34,283 nt of DNA from Promethearchaeati archaeon (GCA_013166775.1 JABLTJ010000034.1:1-34283), one strand, 5' to 3'. Positions 16,439 through 27,279 are shown, counted from the first letter of the stretch. A program made the numbers and translations. Notes: generated by a model from the sequence alone, not told the origin.

Positions 16439-18187
16439 ATGGACTGGTTAAAGAAATTAGATCCAGCTGCTTATAATGTATTAACCATTATTCATGAAGC
16501 AACCCCCAGTGAATCCTTGGAATTAATTTTCATATCAAATAAGCATGTTAAAGGGATATTTAGTATTGATGATCATAAACAAGGATTAGAGCAACTTGAG
16601 TTAATGGATATTAATAGTAGCTACATTACTGAGTTGAATGGCAAAGTTAGAACTATTATTGGTAACTTGGGGATTTTTTCACTTAGTGTACCAGTTAAAA
16701 AAATAGTCAAAAAAGGACTAAATGAAATTAATGACAAAATAGTAAAAATAGGTTTAGCTCAAAATTCTTTCCCTGTTCTTAATAGTTCAAAAAATATTAT
16801 TATGGGTGAACAAATTGAGATAGGTGATGGATCTGGAATAAAAATAGGAATTGTTGATTCCGGAGTTGATCAAACACATCCTGACTTGAATGTAACAACT
16901 CAGTTCGATGTTACCTCAGATGATGGCATCCCAGAATTAGCTAATAAGGATAAAATGGGTCATGGTACTCATGTAGCTGGTATAGTTGCTAGTAGTGGTA
17001 ATAAAAACTCCACACTTAAAGGGATAGCTGCTGGAGCTGAAATTATCGCTGCAAAAGTTTTTTCAAATAGATATATTGGTGCTTATAGAGACAAAATATT
17101 AGCAGCCATTGAGAAATGTATTAGTCAATACAAAGTGGATATCATAAATCTTAGTCTTGGTGAATTGCCAATGGACTACTATGAGAAATCACAGGGGTTC
17201 CAGTACCTTTCCAGAAATGACGATTCATATCAAATAGCTTATGAACGAATTAGAAAAGAATATCCTCAGGTAATTCTTGTTGCTGCAGCAGGTAATGATT
17301 CAGATGTTGGAACAATAAATTTACCAGCTGAATATAATTCATTAATTGCAGTAGGTTCTGTAGAGAAAGATAAAAAACTATCATATTTTAGCTCGAAAGG
17401 TCCCACTCGAGATGGTCGGATAAAACCAGAGATAGTAGCACCAGGTGGAAGCATTTACGCATCTCGTTCTGTATTTTCAAATGACAAGTATATAGGGAAC
17501 GATTTCGAAGGGAATGAATACTATACTACTAAGTCAGGAACAAGTATGGCTACACCACATATTGTTGGTATAGTAGCTGTTATACTGAAGGAACTTAAAA
17601 AGCACTCGCAATATCAAAATACCAAATACGATCGTCATGAATTAATAAAAAGAATATTAATGCATAGTGCTTCAGATCTTGGTTTAAAAGCTATTGAGCA
17701 AGGAGCTGGATTAGTATGTCTCCCAAAAACCATAGAGCAAATTAGGAGCGGAAAGGTTTTTGAGCCGATAAAGTTAACAGAACGAAAATTAACTATTGAA
17801 TCAATAGAACCTCAAGTAATAGATGAATTTGTTCCTTTTAAGACAATTATACCATATTCAACGGATTTAAGTGAAAAAGTTGCTGTTATATCAACCCTAG
17901 CGAAAAACTTGCAAAAAATACAAGATAAATTCATACTAAGCTCAATTGGACCAATTGGAAGAAAAATACACAAAGCTGTTTTAACTAAGGAAACAACACA
18001 AGGATTAACCACATTTAGATATAGCTTACCGATTAAGCGATTACAGATGGAAATACAAGATATTCTAGAGCTTGAAAAAATCCATGCAAACTATACAGAA
18101 ACTAAACATCTATACTCTGAAATGGCTAATGCACTTTCAATGATCGAGCAATTGGAAACTAGCAGAAAACAAATGACGATAAATTAA
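16439..18187 (+). CDS. Intracellular subtilisin-like serine protease (S8) with C-terminal extension
   Basis: The 582-aa product carries an intact S8 protease domain (about 130-410): catalytic Asp140 in GIVDSGVD, His175 in GHGTHVAG, oxyanion Asn286 in AAAGNDS, and Ser369 in SGTSMATPH. About 125 residues precede it and resemble a propeptide/inhibitor-like domain rather than a signal peptide; the first residues (MDWLKKLDPA) are not a secretion signal, so it should act in the cytosol. About 170 residues follow the domain, ending in helices (for example ETKHLYSEMANALSMIEQL) suited to protein contacts. It is the last gene of the ESCRT operon, 17 bp after the coiled-coil gene. Proteases of this class occur as effectors or maturation enzymes in archaeal MIT/AAA and conflict loci. 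Here it may cleave an ESCRT-III subunit or an invader protein; the target is unknown. Confidence 0.9.
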   Translation: MDWLKKLDPAAYNVLTIIHEATPSESLELIFISNKHVKGIFSIDDHKQGLEQLELMDINSSYITELNGKVRTIIGNLGIFSLSVPVKKIVKKGLNEINDKIVKIGLAQNSFPVLNSSKNIIMGEQIEIGDGSGIKIGIVDSGVDQTHPDLNVTTQFDVTSDDGIPELANKDKMGHGTHVAGIVASSGNKNSTLKGIAAGAEIIAAKVFSNRYIGAYRDKILAAIEKCISQYKVDIINLSLGELPMDYYEKSQGFQYLSRNDDSYQIAYERIRKEYPQVILVAAAGNDSDVGTINLPAEYNSLIAVGSVEKDKKLSYFSSKGPTRDGRIKPEIVAPGGSIYASRSVFSNDKYIGNDFEGNEYYTTKSGTSMATPHIVGIVAVILKELKKHSQYQNTKYDRHELIKRILMHSASDLGLKAIEQGAGLVCLPKTIEQIRSGKVFEPIKLTERKLTIESIEPQVIDEFVPFKTIIPYSTDLSEKVAVISTLAKNLQKIQDKFILSSIGPIGRKIHKAVLTKETTQGLTTFRYSLPIKRLQMEIQDILELEKIHANYTETKHLYSEMANALSMIEQLETSRKQMTIN

Positions 18188-18586
18188 TAATTAAACATTT
18201 TAGTAATTGACAAAGAGGAAACGCGAACGATTTTAGCAAATAATTAGAAAGTATAAAATAAAATTTGATGTTTAATCATTTTATCATATTTCTTAGACAT
18301 CTTATATCCAATTGTTCGTTTTCTATTAGTACTAATGACTATTAACCCTCGGGATATCTAATGATCATAAAGTACGCTAAAAGAATTAGTGGATACCTAA
18401 TAACTGAGTATTATTACTAGGAAATATGGATCTATTTTAGTAAAAACGATATCAAATGATTGTAAGTTCACGAATTTTTTATTAATTATTATCAAATATT
18501 ATATCAAGAGATTGAAGTTTGAATTTAAAATTAGTCAAAATTAGATTCTATATTAACTAAAAGATAGAGGAAGGGTTGTTAGCAAG
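18188..18586. other. Non-coding stretch after the ESCRT operon
   Basis: These 399 bp are very AT-rich and stop-rich in all frames, with no recognisable gene or RNA. TATA-like stretches occur near 18494 (ATATTATATC) and 18550 (TATATTAAC); the latter is about 37 bp before the ATG at 18587 and is the better promoter candidate for the following locus. GAGGAAGGG at 18568-18576 could be its ribosome binding site. Confidence 0.4.
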
Positions 18587-19683
18587 ATGCTTGATGATGT
18601 ATCTGAAGACGCAATATATTGTGGATGTATTGTATTAGCTCTAGGGGGAATAATTACAGGGGTAGTTATCGGTTTCAGACGCAATTAGTTTTTGACCTTA
18701 GCAATAGTAAGTACAATATAATTGTGCATACTATTGATATTCGGTTATATAGCTGCATGGGAAAAAATAACTAAGTACATAATTGGCATTCTTTCAGTTT
18801 TAGTAGTATCAGGTGCAATTACATGTGCTGTTATTAACTATACCTGGTTTTACTCTTTTTTTGAAATGGAACGAAATGTTATGCTCACAGTTTTTATTGG
18901 TGGTGGAATAGCCATAATACTTAGTTCGTTATTTCTTTCTGAAGCTGTAGCTTTTGATATAACATCTTCAGAGTACGGAAGTGATTGCCCAGGATTGATA
19001 GCTTTTCTAACAATAGCTTTTTCACTTATTTTTGGCAGTGGTCCACACCTTGTTGTTTATCTCATTTCGGTTTACCGTTATTCATCACAATTATTAGCAA
19101 TATTATTGTCTATTATCATTCCTTTAACCATAATACTGCTTACAATAGATATTATAGGATAGATTTCAGATTGGGGTAATGGTTATCGATTTATTTTTGG
19201 ATTACCATGTGGAATTATCTCAACAGTTGGAATTATATTTGGTACAATGGATTTCACTAACTTACAAGATTACATACAAATTAATAGAGAAGTATCCATA
19301 GCTCTTTTTGCTGGTGAGGGAGTAATACTATTCCTTAGTATGCTTCTATTGTCCGAGGGGTTTGTAAAAAGAGCAAATGAGTTAAACTATGCTCTCCCTA
19401 GTCGTATAGCAGGTAGTTTGTTATTACTTTCAGCGATTACAGGTGTATTTCCTTCTGTAATTATTAAAATTCAATCAATACAAGAACAATTAACCAACAG
19501 CAGTTATTTGCTTGCAATAATAGGGGCAACTTTGGTTCTATTAGGAGTATTCCTTCTTATTCTCCGAATAATAGTAAACTAAGAATTAATCAATCAAACG
19601 TTGAGGAAAGACGAGATAAACGAAGTGAAAAACAACAACAGAAAAAATATGAACAGGAAATAAAACAACAACAAAAAGAGTAA
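18587..19683 (+). pseudogene. Polytopic membrane protein with duplicated 4-TM unit, broken by in-frame stops
   Basis: One reading frame runs from the ATG at 18587 to 19582 but is interrupted by TAG (18686-18688), TAA (18719-18721) and TAG (19160-19162). Translation across the stops gives a coherent series of hydrophobic helices. The part at 18755-19159 (four TM helices) is repeated by 19163-19579: VFIGGGIAIILSSLFLSEA aligns with LFAGEGVILFLSMLLLSEG at the same place in each unit. The second unit ends at TAA 19580. A frame change then opens a Gln/Lys/Glu-rich tail (19585-19683) typical of a cytoplasmic juxtamembrane segment. Fragments 18722-19162 and 19247-19582 have no convincing ribosome binding sites of their own. 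The best reading is a decayed gene whose 3' part is the winged-helix frame at 19745. The 33-aa start fragment (18587-18688) could alternatively be a real one-TM small protein. Confidence 0.6.
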
Positions 19684-19744
19684 AAAACAAAACAAAATTT
19701 GGAGATGGAATTACTAAAAAGAAAGAGAGCGAATACAGGAATTA

Positions 19745-20329
19745 TTGAACATCAAAAGGAAAAGCATTTACAAAGTAAATATACAAGCTTTGCTTCAAGA
19801 ATTGAATATTAACTTAGATCAGTTTAATAATGCTGTTTTCAGTAATGAAACAATCTTAAATTCTTGTGAAATAACAAAGAATGATATTGTTTTCATAAAA
19901 GAAAGAAATGAGTATTATGACGAGAAAAGAAAACAACTCGTAAAAAATCTAGAAGAAAAGAAAGCAGCTGTTTTTACAATTGACTTAGAGCAAATAAGTA
20001 AAGAATTATCAATTAACATGAACGTATTAAGGCAATTACTTACAGCAGATATTCTTCAGAGTTTTGATGCCAAACTTGATCGAAAAAGAATTATCTTTAC
20101 GATCAAAGAAGGATTATATGAAATGATAGAAGGAGTCAAAACTAAACTTGATGATTTTTATAAAAAGACTATCCGGGACGAAGCAACCTATGAAATATTA
20201 GTCGATGTACGATTTGAAATCGAATCCGCTATAAAACATGCAGAAGAACTAGGAGCTGTTGGAGAGAAAAAAGAATGTGAACGACTTCTTCGAACAATTA
20301 AGGAACATATTAAAGAATTTGATGTGTGA
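19745..20329 (+). CDS. Winged-helix / helical-bundle protein, probably the cytoplasmic end of the broken membrane protein
   Basis: The 194-codon frame is open from 19718 with a TTG at 19745. It shows two wHTH-like units: about 8-50 (NIQALLQELNINLDQFNNAV) and about 78-118 (DLEQISKELSINMNVLRQLL, then a hairpin ending RIIFTI). A helical bundle of about 70 residues follows, with EIESAIKHAEELGA near residue 160. The second unit and bundle match the cytoplasmic ends of the three large surface proteins on the opposite strand, most clearly the EVEAAQAFAQELGD segment of the 1776-aa protein. No ribosome binding site precedes the TTG. Residues encoded just upstream (KERERIQELL) extend the frame sensibly, which supports an originally longer protein with TM helices. 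The wHTH is more likely a protein-binding or oligomerisation module than a DNA-binding one, given its place behind TM segments. Confidence 0.6.
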   Translation: MNIKRKSIYKVNIQALLQELNINLDQFNNAVFSNETILNSCEITKNDIVFIKERNEYYDEKRKQLVKNLEEKKAAVFTIDLEQISKELSINMNVLRQLLTADILQSFDAKLDRKRIIFTIKEGLYEMIEGVKTKLDDFYKKTIRDEATYEILVDVRFEIESAIKHAEELGAVGEKKECERLLRTIKEHIKEFDV

Positions 20330-20507
20330 AATAAAATAATAATGTTGTTAATACAGTATAAATGAATATAGAAAAAGAAAAGGTGCCTATTCATTCTTAG
20401 AACCATAACTACTTTGTTACAATCTATGAAACAGCTTGATAATTTCTGAATTGACTAATTTAATTCTTAACTTATCATCTTTAATTTTAAATGAAAGACA
20501 TGAGATT

Positions 20508-23500
20508 TTATCTCTCACCTAAAGGCAAATAATGAATTGATTCTTTCAAATCCTTATTTATGGCATTTAACTTCAAATAATATTTCTGCAAATCAAGTTT
20601 TTGTGCAATGAGCAAGGCAGCTGCTATGTCAATTTTTGCTTGAGCGATATTCTCCATGGCTTCTTCTTCTGTGGAACAATGTTGTGAAGTAGCAATATTA
20701 ATTTCAATTCGATTTATCATCCTATCCAGTGTTCGTTCATCAGCATGGTAAATTTTTTCATCTATCAGTTCTGCTTCAATAGCTAATTGAGAATCTTGCA
20801 ATGTGAAGAAATCTTGAATCATTGTCGTACCAATTTTCAAATCGGTTGAAACTTTACTTATAGCAATGGCATCCATTTTAGTAAATGCCGCTTTTAGATA
20901 TCGAGTTAATCGTTTAGAAGGATGATTATAACGCTTAGAGAACTGAGCTATCATTAGACCAGATAGAACAATAATAAGTATCCCACCACCGAAATAGAAG
21001 ATCAATTGATAAAGGATTTTTCGATTAGGAGTACTCTTAGCATCAAGAGGATCTGTACCTTTTTGAATTTCCTCGAAATCTGAAAAACCGTCTCGGTCTG
21101 AATCAAAATCTTTGGGATCGGTGCCGTAAATATTAACTTCTTCTCCGTCGAGAAGACCGTCACCATCATAATCAGGGTTTTGTGGATCTGTTGAAGCAGC
21201 AAATTCCTCTAAATTGGTGAGATTATCATCATCATCGTCACCTGTAGCATCATCAACATTAGGATTTAATCCGTTATCAATTTCCCAACCGTCAGGCATA
21301 GTATCGCCATCAGAATCGATAAGTAAGGGATTAGTGCCCTCGTTAAATTCTTCTAAATTAGTTAACCCATCATGGTCAGCATCTTCGGAAGCATCTGAAG
21401 CATCCAAAGGATCAAGATCATAGCTGTCTTCCCAACCATCGGGCATTAAATCATCATCAGAATCATTATCTATTGGTGAAGTGCCAAGAAGATATTCTTC
21501 GACATTAGTAAGGCCATCGTTATCATTATCATCAGCACTATCATCAGCGATAGGATCTAACCCATAGAGAATTTCATAATCATCTGGCATTGTATCAGAA
21601 TCGGAGTCTGCTGAGGAAGGATCAGTTAAATGAGTGTTAATCTCATCAAAATCTGACAAAGAATCACCATCAGAATCAACTGCATTAGGATCAGTATAGT
21701 AACCATCGGAGCCAAGAGTTATCTCCTCTAAATCATTAATGCCATCGCTGTCAGAATCAGGATTTGTAGCATTAGAAATAAAGTAACCGGTACTATTGCT
21801 AAATGGATTCAAAGGTTGATAATAACCAAGAATTTCCTCGCCGTCAAACAAACCGTCACCATCCGAATCAGGGTTAAAGGGATTAGTCCCACTATTGAAT
21901 TCCTCAAGATTATCTAAACCGTCAGAATCAACATCATTTGATGAATCATCAACTGTTGGATCAAAACCGTGAATTACTTCGTAACCATCTGGCAGACCAT
22001 CCGAATCGGAATCAGGATTGTTTGGATCTGTAAGATAACCGTCAGAACCTACAACTAATTCCTCATCGTCAGTGATACCATCAGAATCAGTATCAGCTAA
22101 CTCAGGATTGGTAAAAGAGATGTCAATTTCATAATCATCAGTTAAACTATCACCATCGGTATCAGGAAGTAAAGGATTCGTAACAAAACCATCAGAACCA
22201 GCCAGAACCTCTTCGCCGTCTAGGATGGAATCACCATCAGAATCAGGATTGTTTGGGTTTGTGCCATAAGAAAATTCACCACCATCATTCAAACCATCGA
22301 AATCACTATCAGGATTTGTAACGTTAGTCAGATAACCATCAGAACCCAAAGTGACTTCTTCCTGATCATTTAAACCATCAGAATCGGTATCTGGATTTAA
22401 CGGATTAGTGTAATAAATATTAATTTCGTCGCCATCTAACAATCCATCATCGTCGCTATCCGGATCATTAGGGTCAGTCCCATATGTGATTTCCTCATCG
22501 TCATTCAAACCATCGCTGTCAGAATCAGGAATAGGATAGTCAAATGGGTCAGTAGCATTTGTCCCTTGACTTATTTCATATGAATCATTATACGAATCAA
22601 AATCAGTATCTATCTCGAGAGGATTTGTTCCATAGATTAGCACCTCTTCTCCATCAGTAAGATCATCATTATCACTATCTGGATCTTGAGGGTTTGTACC
22701 ATTTGTGTATTCACAGTAATTCAATAACAAATCAGAGTCAGCATCTCCAGATGCATCATCAGTTAAAGGTAAGAGACTATAAGTCACCTCCCAACCATCA
22801 GGCATACCATCATTTTCAGAATCCGGGTCTTGTGGATCAGTACTTGCTGTATATTCACCAATGTTATTCAAGTTATCACCATCAGCATCAGCTGATGCAT
22901 CATCAGTTAATGGCAACAAACCATTTTGTACTTCCCACCCGTCTGGCATGCCATCATCTTCGCTATCTGGATCATTTGGGAAAGTATTAGCATTAAATTC
23001 TGCTAAATTATTCAAACCATCACTATCACCATCACCTAAAGAATCATCAACTAAAGGAAGCAGACCATAATTTACTTCCCAGCCATCAGGCATGCCATCG
23101 TCTTCTGAATCAGGATCATTAGGGTAAGTTCCTGCAGTGTATTCATCCAGATTATCTAAATTATCACTATCAGCATCTTCTAAGGAATCATCAGATAATG
23201 GATTAAGACCATAAGTAACTTCCCAACCATCAGGCATGCCATCGTCTTCTGAATCAGAATCATTGGGGTAAGTTCCTTCTGAATTTTCTTCTAAATTTGT
23301 TAACCCATCCGAATCTGCATCACCAGCTGAATCATCTATCAGAGGATTCAAACCATAAGTAACTTCCCAACCGTCATCCATACTGTCAGAGTCTGTGTCA
23401 ACATTATTAGGATCTGTGTGATAAGTATAGATTTCAACATAATCGTTTAATGAATCGCTATCAGAATCAGTAGCAGTTGGGTCTGTCCCAAAATTGATTA

Positions 23501-24917
23501 CTTCTTCTCCATCTGAAAGACCATCATTATCATGATCAGAATCTGTTGGTGATGTAGAATAAAATCTCTCAGTTTCATCATCAACTAAATCACTATCAGT
23601 ATCAATCCATCCTGTATTGAAAAGTGTTCCATGCTCTGTATACCATGGAGCATCACCAGAAGAAGATACTCCTGTGATATCCAAACAAAAAACTCTTCCA
23701 CCACTATTCACAGTTATAATTTCGTAAATCCCATCCGCATCTATATCAGCAATGGTTGTGCTTACATGATCAATATCTCCACAATCATAAGAATCTATCA
23801 AAGTGCCCGTATTGGAATATATTCTTAATGAATCTTCAATAGGAGGGGAAGTATCTTCACATTTTGTTATTATTATTTCTAAATTATTATCTCCATCTAA
23901 ATCTGCTATTGTTGGTGAGCAATAACTTCTCTCATCCAATGTTACCTCTCTTTCAATATTACCATACTGATTGAGAACAAATAATTTCTTACTATCAGAA
24001 GTTGTTACAATTGTTTCAGCATATCCATCTTTATCAATATCAACCACAGCAGGAGAACCATAGATAGTTCCACCTGCATCAAAATACCAATCATCAATTA
24101 CAGTACTAGTTCCACCTTCTAAAGCCCAAACTTGATTATCATTACAACCAAAAATTATTTCTAGTGTTCCATCGTTATCAATATCAGAAATTACTGGTGA
24201 ACTATAAATGTTATCAGTGACAGTATAGGACCATTGATGGGTACCTAAATGACTGATACAGATCATTTGATCATTTGTTCCTCCTGTTCCTACAAGAATT
24301 TCCAAATAACCATCTTTGTCTATTTCACCAACTGCTGGAATAGTTTCCATTGAAGCAGCTACAGAATGAATATATTTCCATTTAAATGCTCCATTATGTT
24401 CTAAACAATATACTCGTCTATAGTCATCACCAAAAATAACTTCAAAATAGGAGTCACCATCAATATCTGCCAACGTTATTCCACCATAAGAGGAGGCACC
24501 TTCAATACCATTATATGTCCATTCTTCATCTCCTGTTGAATTTAAACAATAAATTGTTTTATAACTATCTTCTACAAATAAAATCTCAACTTCATTATCA
24601 TTATCAACATCAGCAACTGTAACTCGGTGTTCAATCTCTGCAGAAGCACCAAAATTCTTTGTCCATAGAACATTCTTCTGATAATCCAAACAATATAGGA
24701 TACCACCTTCGTCAGCAACTAGTATTTCCATATAACCATCTTGATTAATATCAGCAGCAACAGGAGTTGTTCTGTGACAACTTGTTCCCATATCATAAGT
24801 CCATTTCAAGGATAATGTGATTGCTCCATCTACAGGTTCAAAATTGATAACTATTCCACTAATTATTAAACTGCCAAACAAAATTAAGGTTAGAATGTTT
24901 TTGGTTATTTTTCCCAT
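20508..24917 (-). CDS. Giant surface protein: FG-GAP-type propeller, ~35 TSP3 repeats, one TM, cytoplasmic wHTH module
   Basis: This 1469-aa type-I membrane protein begins with a signal peptide (about 1-32). A beta-propeller spans about 35-415, built of FG-GAP/PQQ-like blades with Ca-binding loops such as [13 protein letters not shown]. About 35 thrombospondin type 3-like units follow (440-1293; [12 protein letters not shown] type), a rigid Ca2+-loaded stalk. One TM helix lies at about 1302-1325 and is followed by basic residues. The ~140-residue cytoplasmic tail holds a wHTH (about 1345-1385) and a helical bundle with [15 protein letters not shown]. Architecture recalls integrin alpha or adhesion receptors by analogy only. 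The ATG is preceded by AGAGGTT. Its two neighbours share the plan, so they form a receptor family; it may bind surface ligands or other cells and signal to the cytosol. Confidence 0.85.
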   Translation of the reverse strand: MGKITKNILTLILFGSLIISGIVINFEPVDGAITLSLKWTYDMGTSCHRTTPVAADINQDGYMEILVADEGGILYCLDYQKNVLWTKNFGASAEIEHRVTVADVDNDNEVEILFVEDSYKTIYCLNSTGDEEWTYNGIEGASSYGGITLADIDGDSYFEVIFGDDYRRVYCLEHNGAFKWKYIHSVAASMETIPAVGEIDKDGYLEILVGTGGTNDQMICISHLGTHQWSYTVTDNIYSSPVISDIDNDGTLEIIFGCNDNQVWALEGGTSTVIDDWYFDAGGTIYGSPAVVDIDKDGYAETIVTTSDSKKLFVLNQYGNIEREVTLDERSYCSPTIADLDGDNNLEIIITKCEDTSPPIEDSLRIYSNTGTLIDSYDCGDIDHVSTTIADIDADGIYEIITVNSGGRVFCLDITGVSSSGDAPWYTEHGTLFNTGWIDTDSDLVDDETERFYSTSPTDSDHDNDGLSDGEEVINFGTDPTATDSDSDSLNDYVEIYTYHTDPNNVDTDSDSMDDGWEVTYGLNPLIDDSAGDADSDGLTNLEENSEGTYPNDSDSEDDGMPDGWEVTYGLNPLSDDSLEDADSDNLDNLDEYTAGTYPNDPDSEDDGMPDGWEVNYGLLPLVDDSLGDGDSDGLNNLAEFNANTFPNDPDSEDDGMPDGWEVQNGLLPLTDDASADADGDNLNNIGEYTASTDPQDPDSENDGMPDGWEVTYSLLPLTDDASGDADSDLLLNYCEYTNGTNPQDPDSDNDDLTDGEEVLIYGTNPLEIDTDFDSYNDSYEISQGTNATDPFDYPIPDSDSDGLNDDEEITYGTDPNDPDSDDDGLLDGDEINIYYTNPLNPDTDSDGLNDQEEVTLGSDGYLTNVTNPDSDFDGLNDGGEFSYGTNPNNPDSDGDSILDGEEVLAGSDGFVTNPLLPDTDGDSLTDDYEIDISFTNPELADTDSDGITDDEELVVGSDGYLTDPNNPDSDSDGLPDGYEVIHGFDPTVDDSSNDVDSDGLDNLEEFNSGTNPFNPDSDGDGLFDGEEILGYYQPLNPFSNSTGYFISNATNPDSDSDGINDLEEITLGSDGYYTDPNAVDSDGDSLSDFDEINTHLTDPSSADSDSDTMPDDYEILYGLDPIADDSADDNDNDGLTNVEEYLLGTSPIDNDSDDDLMPDGWEDSYDLDPLDASDASEDADHDGLTNLEEFNEGTNPLLIDSDGDTMPDGWEIDNGLNPNVDDATGDDDDDNLTNLEEFAASTDPQNPDYDGDGLLDGEEVNIYGTDPKDFDSDRDGFSDFEEIQKGTDPLDAKSTPNRKILYQLIFYFGGGILIIVLSGLMIAQFSKRYNHPSKRLTRYLKAAFTKMDAIAISKVSTDLKIGTTMIQDFFTLQDSQLAIEAELIDEKIYHADERTLDRMINRIEINIATSQHCSTEEEAMENIAQAKIDIAAALLIAQKLDLQKYYLKLNAINKDLKESIHYLPLGER
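21039..23605 (-). repeat. TSP3-type Ca-binding repeat array in the 1469-aa protein
   Basis: About 35 units of the form DxDxDGLxDxxE, each 20-30 residues apart, are encoded here. The DNA is correspondingly repetitive (ATCATCAGAATC-like on the plus strand). Four consecutive units share the phrase [12 protein letters not shown] or [12 protein letters not shown], indicating recent internal duplication. The repetition may cause assembly collapse, so the copy number may be underestimated. Confidence 0.85.
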
Positions 24918-25024
24918 TAATAACTCAACCTCTTCTTGAAAGTAAGAAAGATTTACTCTGATATCAATACTAAAAAATTAGAAGTAAAAATTTTTCGGTG
25001 TTGAAAAAGAAATGAATTTCAATA

Positions 25025-25050
25025 AATCCTCTCTTAAGTAGAAGAGGATT
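25025..25050. terminator. Inverted repeat between two surface-protein genes
   Basis: AATCCTCT (25025-25032) is perfectly complementary to AGAGGATT (25043-25050) with a 10-nt loop, flanked by T/A-rich sequence on both sides. It lies about 120 bp beyond the stop codon of the 687-aa gene and 110 bp before the start of the 1469-aa gene. It could be a terminator for the former or an operator for the latter. Confidence 0.3.
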
Positions 25051-25169
25051 ATTTATTTAAATCTTCTAAAGACTGAATCAATTTCTTCCTACAAATATCC
25101 GCAATTATTCTGCAGAGGTTCAAAGAATCGAATAGGAAATTGAGAAAAAAGTGGATTACGCTAAAATTA

Positions 25170-27233
25170 TTAGCGAATATCTAAACTTAATTCTCTAGTA
25201 AATTTTTCAACAAGCCATATCAGGAAATCTATCTGATTAGTATAGTTTTTATTTGGACTGTGTTTCGCTCGATCTTTTAATGCTGAAAGTTCTATCTTGA
25301 AATATGATAGCTCTTCAATTTTAATAGGAGAAGTTGTTCTACTGTTAAATAAGGATTGAATTTTATTACTAATTAGATTTATATCTGAAGATAAACCAAC
25401 ATTATTACTGAAATAAAGGAATTCACTATCAGAATCAATTTCTGTATTTAATTGATATTGCAATACCGCGATGTTGTTAAGTATTTCATTTTCCGTTAAA
25501 TTGGATATTTGCCTCAAATTGTTAAGCGAAATCTTGTCGACTTTTTTCGATAAATCAATCAAAATTCGTTTTAATATGTTAATGGGAGTATTCCTATTTT
25601 TCTTCGTGGCTCGGACAGCAAAATATAATATTAATACAAAAACCAAAAAACCAGCAATTGATGGTAATAATATTTTTAGTAGACTGTTAATAGAATCTTT
25701 TCTAACATTATCTTTGCTATCAAGAGGGTCTGTACCAGCTTCAATTTCCTCAAAATCAGTAAACCCATCTTGATCACTATCTTGTTCTAGCGGATTTGTC
25801 AAATAAATTTCAATTTCTTGATAATCTGTTAAACCGTCAGCGTCTGTGTCGTTATTATTCGGATCTGTATTATAACCCATTTCTATAATATTAGTCAAAT
25901 TATCCAAATCGTAATCCAACTCACTATCATTAACCAATGGATTCGTTGAAAATTTAATTTCCCAATTATCAGGCATTAAATCAGAATCTGAATCAGCTAA
26001 AAATGGATTTGTATTATGAATAAACAATTCATCATAATCACTAATTGAATCCAAATCAGTGTCAGAATTGTATGGATCGGTATTATATTGATTTATTTCA
26101 TCAAAATCATTTATTCCATCGTTGTCTAAATCCACTGAATATACTGATAAATCTGAATCTCCACTTGCTGCGTATATTAAACCATTATAATATTTAACAT
26201 CACAAAAATCCTCATTTGTATAATAATACATTGATGAATAATTGGTCATGTCGTTGATATCAGCAATTACTAACCCAGAGTATCCCCCTGCAAACAGTCC
26301 ATAATCTAATATAAAATCAGCACCACAATAACCATCAAATAATTGTATAGATTTTGATATTAATATCATATCAGAGGGATTACTAATATCTATTAAATAG
26401 ATATACGCCTCAGTTATTGCATATAAGAAATTATTATTAATAGTAATAGAAGCAATATTTTCACTAAAATAATCTACAAATTGTATTAACCTGGGATTGC
26501 TTAAATTATTGCAATCTATACTGTATAGCTTTGGATTTCGTGAAGGATAACTACCGCTAACAAATACATTTGCTCCAATTAGAATCGAGCTTGATGTTAT
26601 TCCAATATGTCCAATAGTGAAATAGTCAAAATTTAATGAACCAATAGTTACTGGGTTATATGGATCTGTAACATTAAATATTGTGATATCAAATGAATTA
26701 CCAGCCAAGAAAAGTATGTTATTGTATAATGATATTTCTTTAACATTATCACTAATTATCTGAGAAATTTCTACAGGTGAAAAAATATCACTTATATCAA
26801 TAATTTCAATTCCATCAACAATGTCTACCAAGTAAGTTATTGTTGAATTGACTTCCAAATCAACAATATCACCACCATCATTGAATTGTGATATAAATGT
26901 TGGATTATAAGGATTGGAAACATTGATTATAACTAATCCTGCTGCTCTACAAGCTAAGAATGCAATATCCTTTTGGATTATTATCTCTGTTGCGTAACCT
27001 AATGGGTCTGTCCATCCACCAATCTTGGTTAAATTAAAATCTGAATTCACACTCATTTCTAAGAGTGGAGTGTCTATTGTATTGGAATTACTAATATCAT
27101 TATTCAAGGAATTATCTTCTTGATTAATTTCTCCAATGCTAATTTTTGAAATTGATATGCACATAAGAAGAATTACTATTTCAATAATTAAAATTCTATA
27201 AATTATATTTCTCTTTTTAGTTCCAATAAACAA
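25170..27233 (-). CDS. Surface protein: LVIVD propeller, TSP3 repeats, one TM, cytoplasmic wHTH module
   Basis: This 687-aa protein has an N-terminal hydrophobic segment (about 10-32, a signal peptide or anchor). A beta-propeller of LVIVD-type repeats spans about 60-370 (units such as GLVIINVSNPYNPTFISQF and GIEIIDISDIFSPVEISQI). Five or six TSP3 units follow (about 372-508), then a TM helix (518-543) with KKNR behind it. The ~140-aa cytoplasmic tail has a wHTH-like segment (SLNNLRQISNLTENEILNNI, about 568-587) and terminal helices. The tail is more divergent than those of the other two proteins. The start is TTG with an AGGTGG site; no in-frame ATG lies nearby. It is the smallest member of the receptor trio and uses a different propeller family on the same chassis, which suggests swapped ligand-binding heads. 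Confidence 0.82.
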   Translation of the reverse strand: MFIGTKKRNIIYRILIIEIVILLMCISISKISIGEINQEDNSLNNDISNSNTIDTPLLEMSVNSDFNLTKIGGWTDPLGYATEIIIQKDIAFLACRAAGLVIINVSNPYNPTFISQFNDGGDIVDLEVNSTITYLVDIVDGIEIIDISDIFSPVEISQIISDNVKEISLYNNILFLAGNSFDITIFNVTDPYNPVTIGSLNFDYFTIGHIGITSSSILIGANVFVSGSYPSRNPKLYSIDCNNLSNPRLIQFVDYFSENIASITINNNFLYAITEAYIYLIDISNPSDMILISKSIQLFDGYCGADFILDYGLFAGGYSGLVIADINDMTNYSSMYYYTNEDFCDVKYYNGLIYAASGDSDLSVYSVDLDNDGINDFDEINQYNTDPYNSDTDLDSISDYDELFIHNTNPFLADSDSDLMPDNWEIKFSTNPLVNDSELDYDLDNLTNIIEMGYNTDPNNNDTDADGLTDYQEIEIYLTNPLEQDSDQDGFTDFEEIEAGTDPLDSKDNVRKDSINSLLKILLPSIAGFLVFVLILYFAVRATKKNRNTPINILKRILIDLSKKVDKISLNNLRQISNLTENEILNNIAVLQYQLNTEIDSDSEFLYFSNNVGLSSDINLISNKIQSLFNSRTTSPIKIEELSYFKIELSALKDRAKHSPNKNYTNQIDFLIWLVEKFTRELSLDIR

Positions 27234-27254
27234 ATCTAACCACCTAAATATAAC

Positions 27255-27279
27255 AAGTACTAATAAATTAATGGTACTT
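27255..27279. promoter_or_regulatory. Imperfect inverted repeat upstream of the LVIVD surface gene
   Basis: AAGTAC-TAAT (27255-27264) faces ATTA-(ATG)-GTACTT (27267-27279), a 10-bp stem interrupted by a 3-nt bulge. It sits 22-46 bp upstream of the TTG start and could be an operator or leader hairpin. Nothing else was found in 27234-27423. Confidence 0.25.

Noticed and set aside
18686..19162. TAG codons in the membrane-protein frame read as pyrrolysine
   Set aside because: Other genes here end normally at TAG (for example 14899, 15552), one of the three interrupting stops is TAA, and there is also a frameshift. Decay explains all of it more simply.
19745..20329. wHTH protein as a local DNA-binding transcription regulator
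   Set aside because: The same unit sits directly behind TM helices in three membrane proteins and lacks an evident basic recognition helix. A protein-interaction role is more likely.
21039..23605. CRISPR-like array, because of many regularly spaced similar DNA segments
   Set aside because: The segments vary, lie in one long open frame and encode Ca-binding protein repeats. There are no identical direct repeats with unique spacers.
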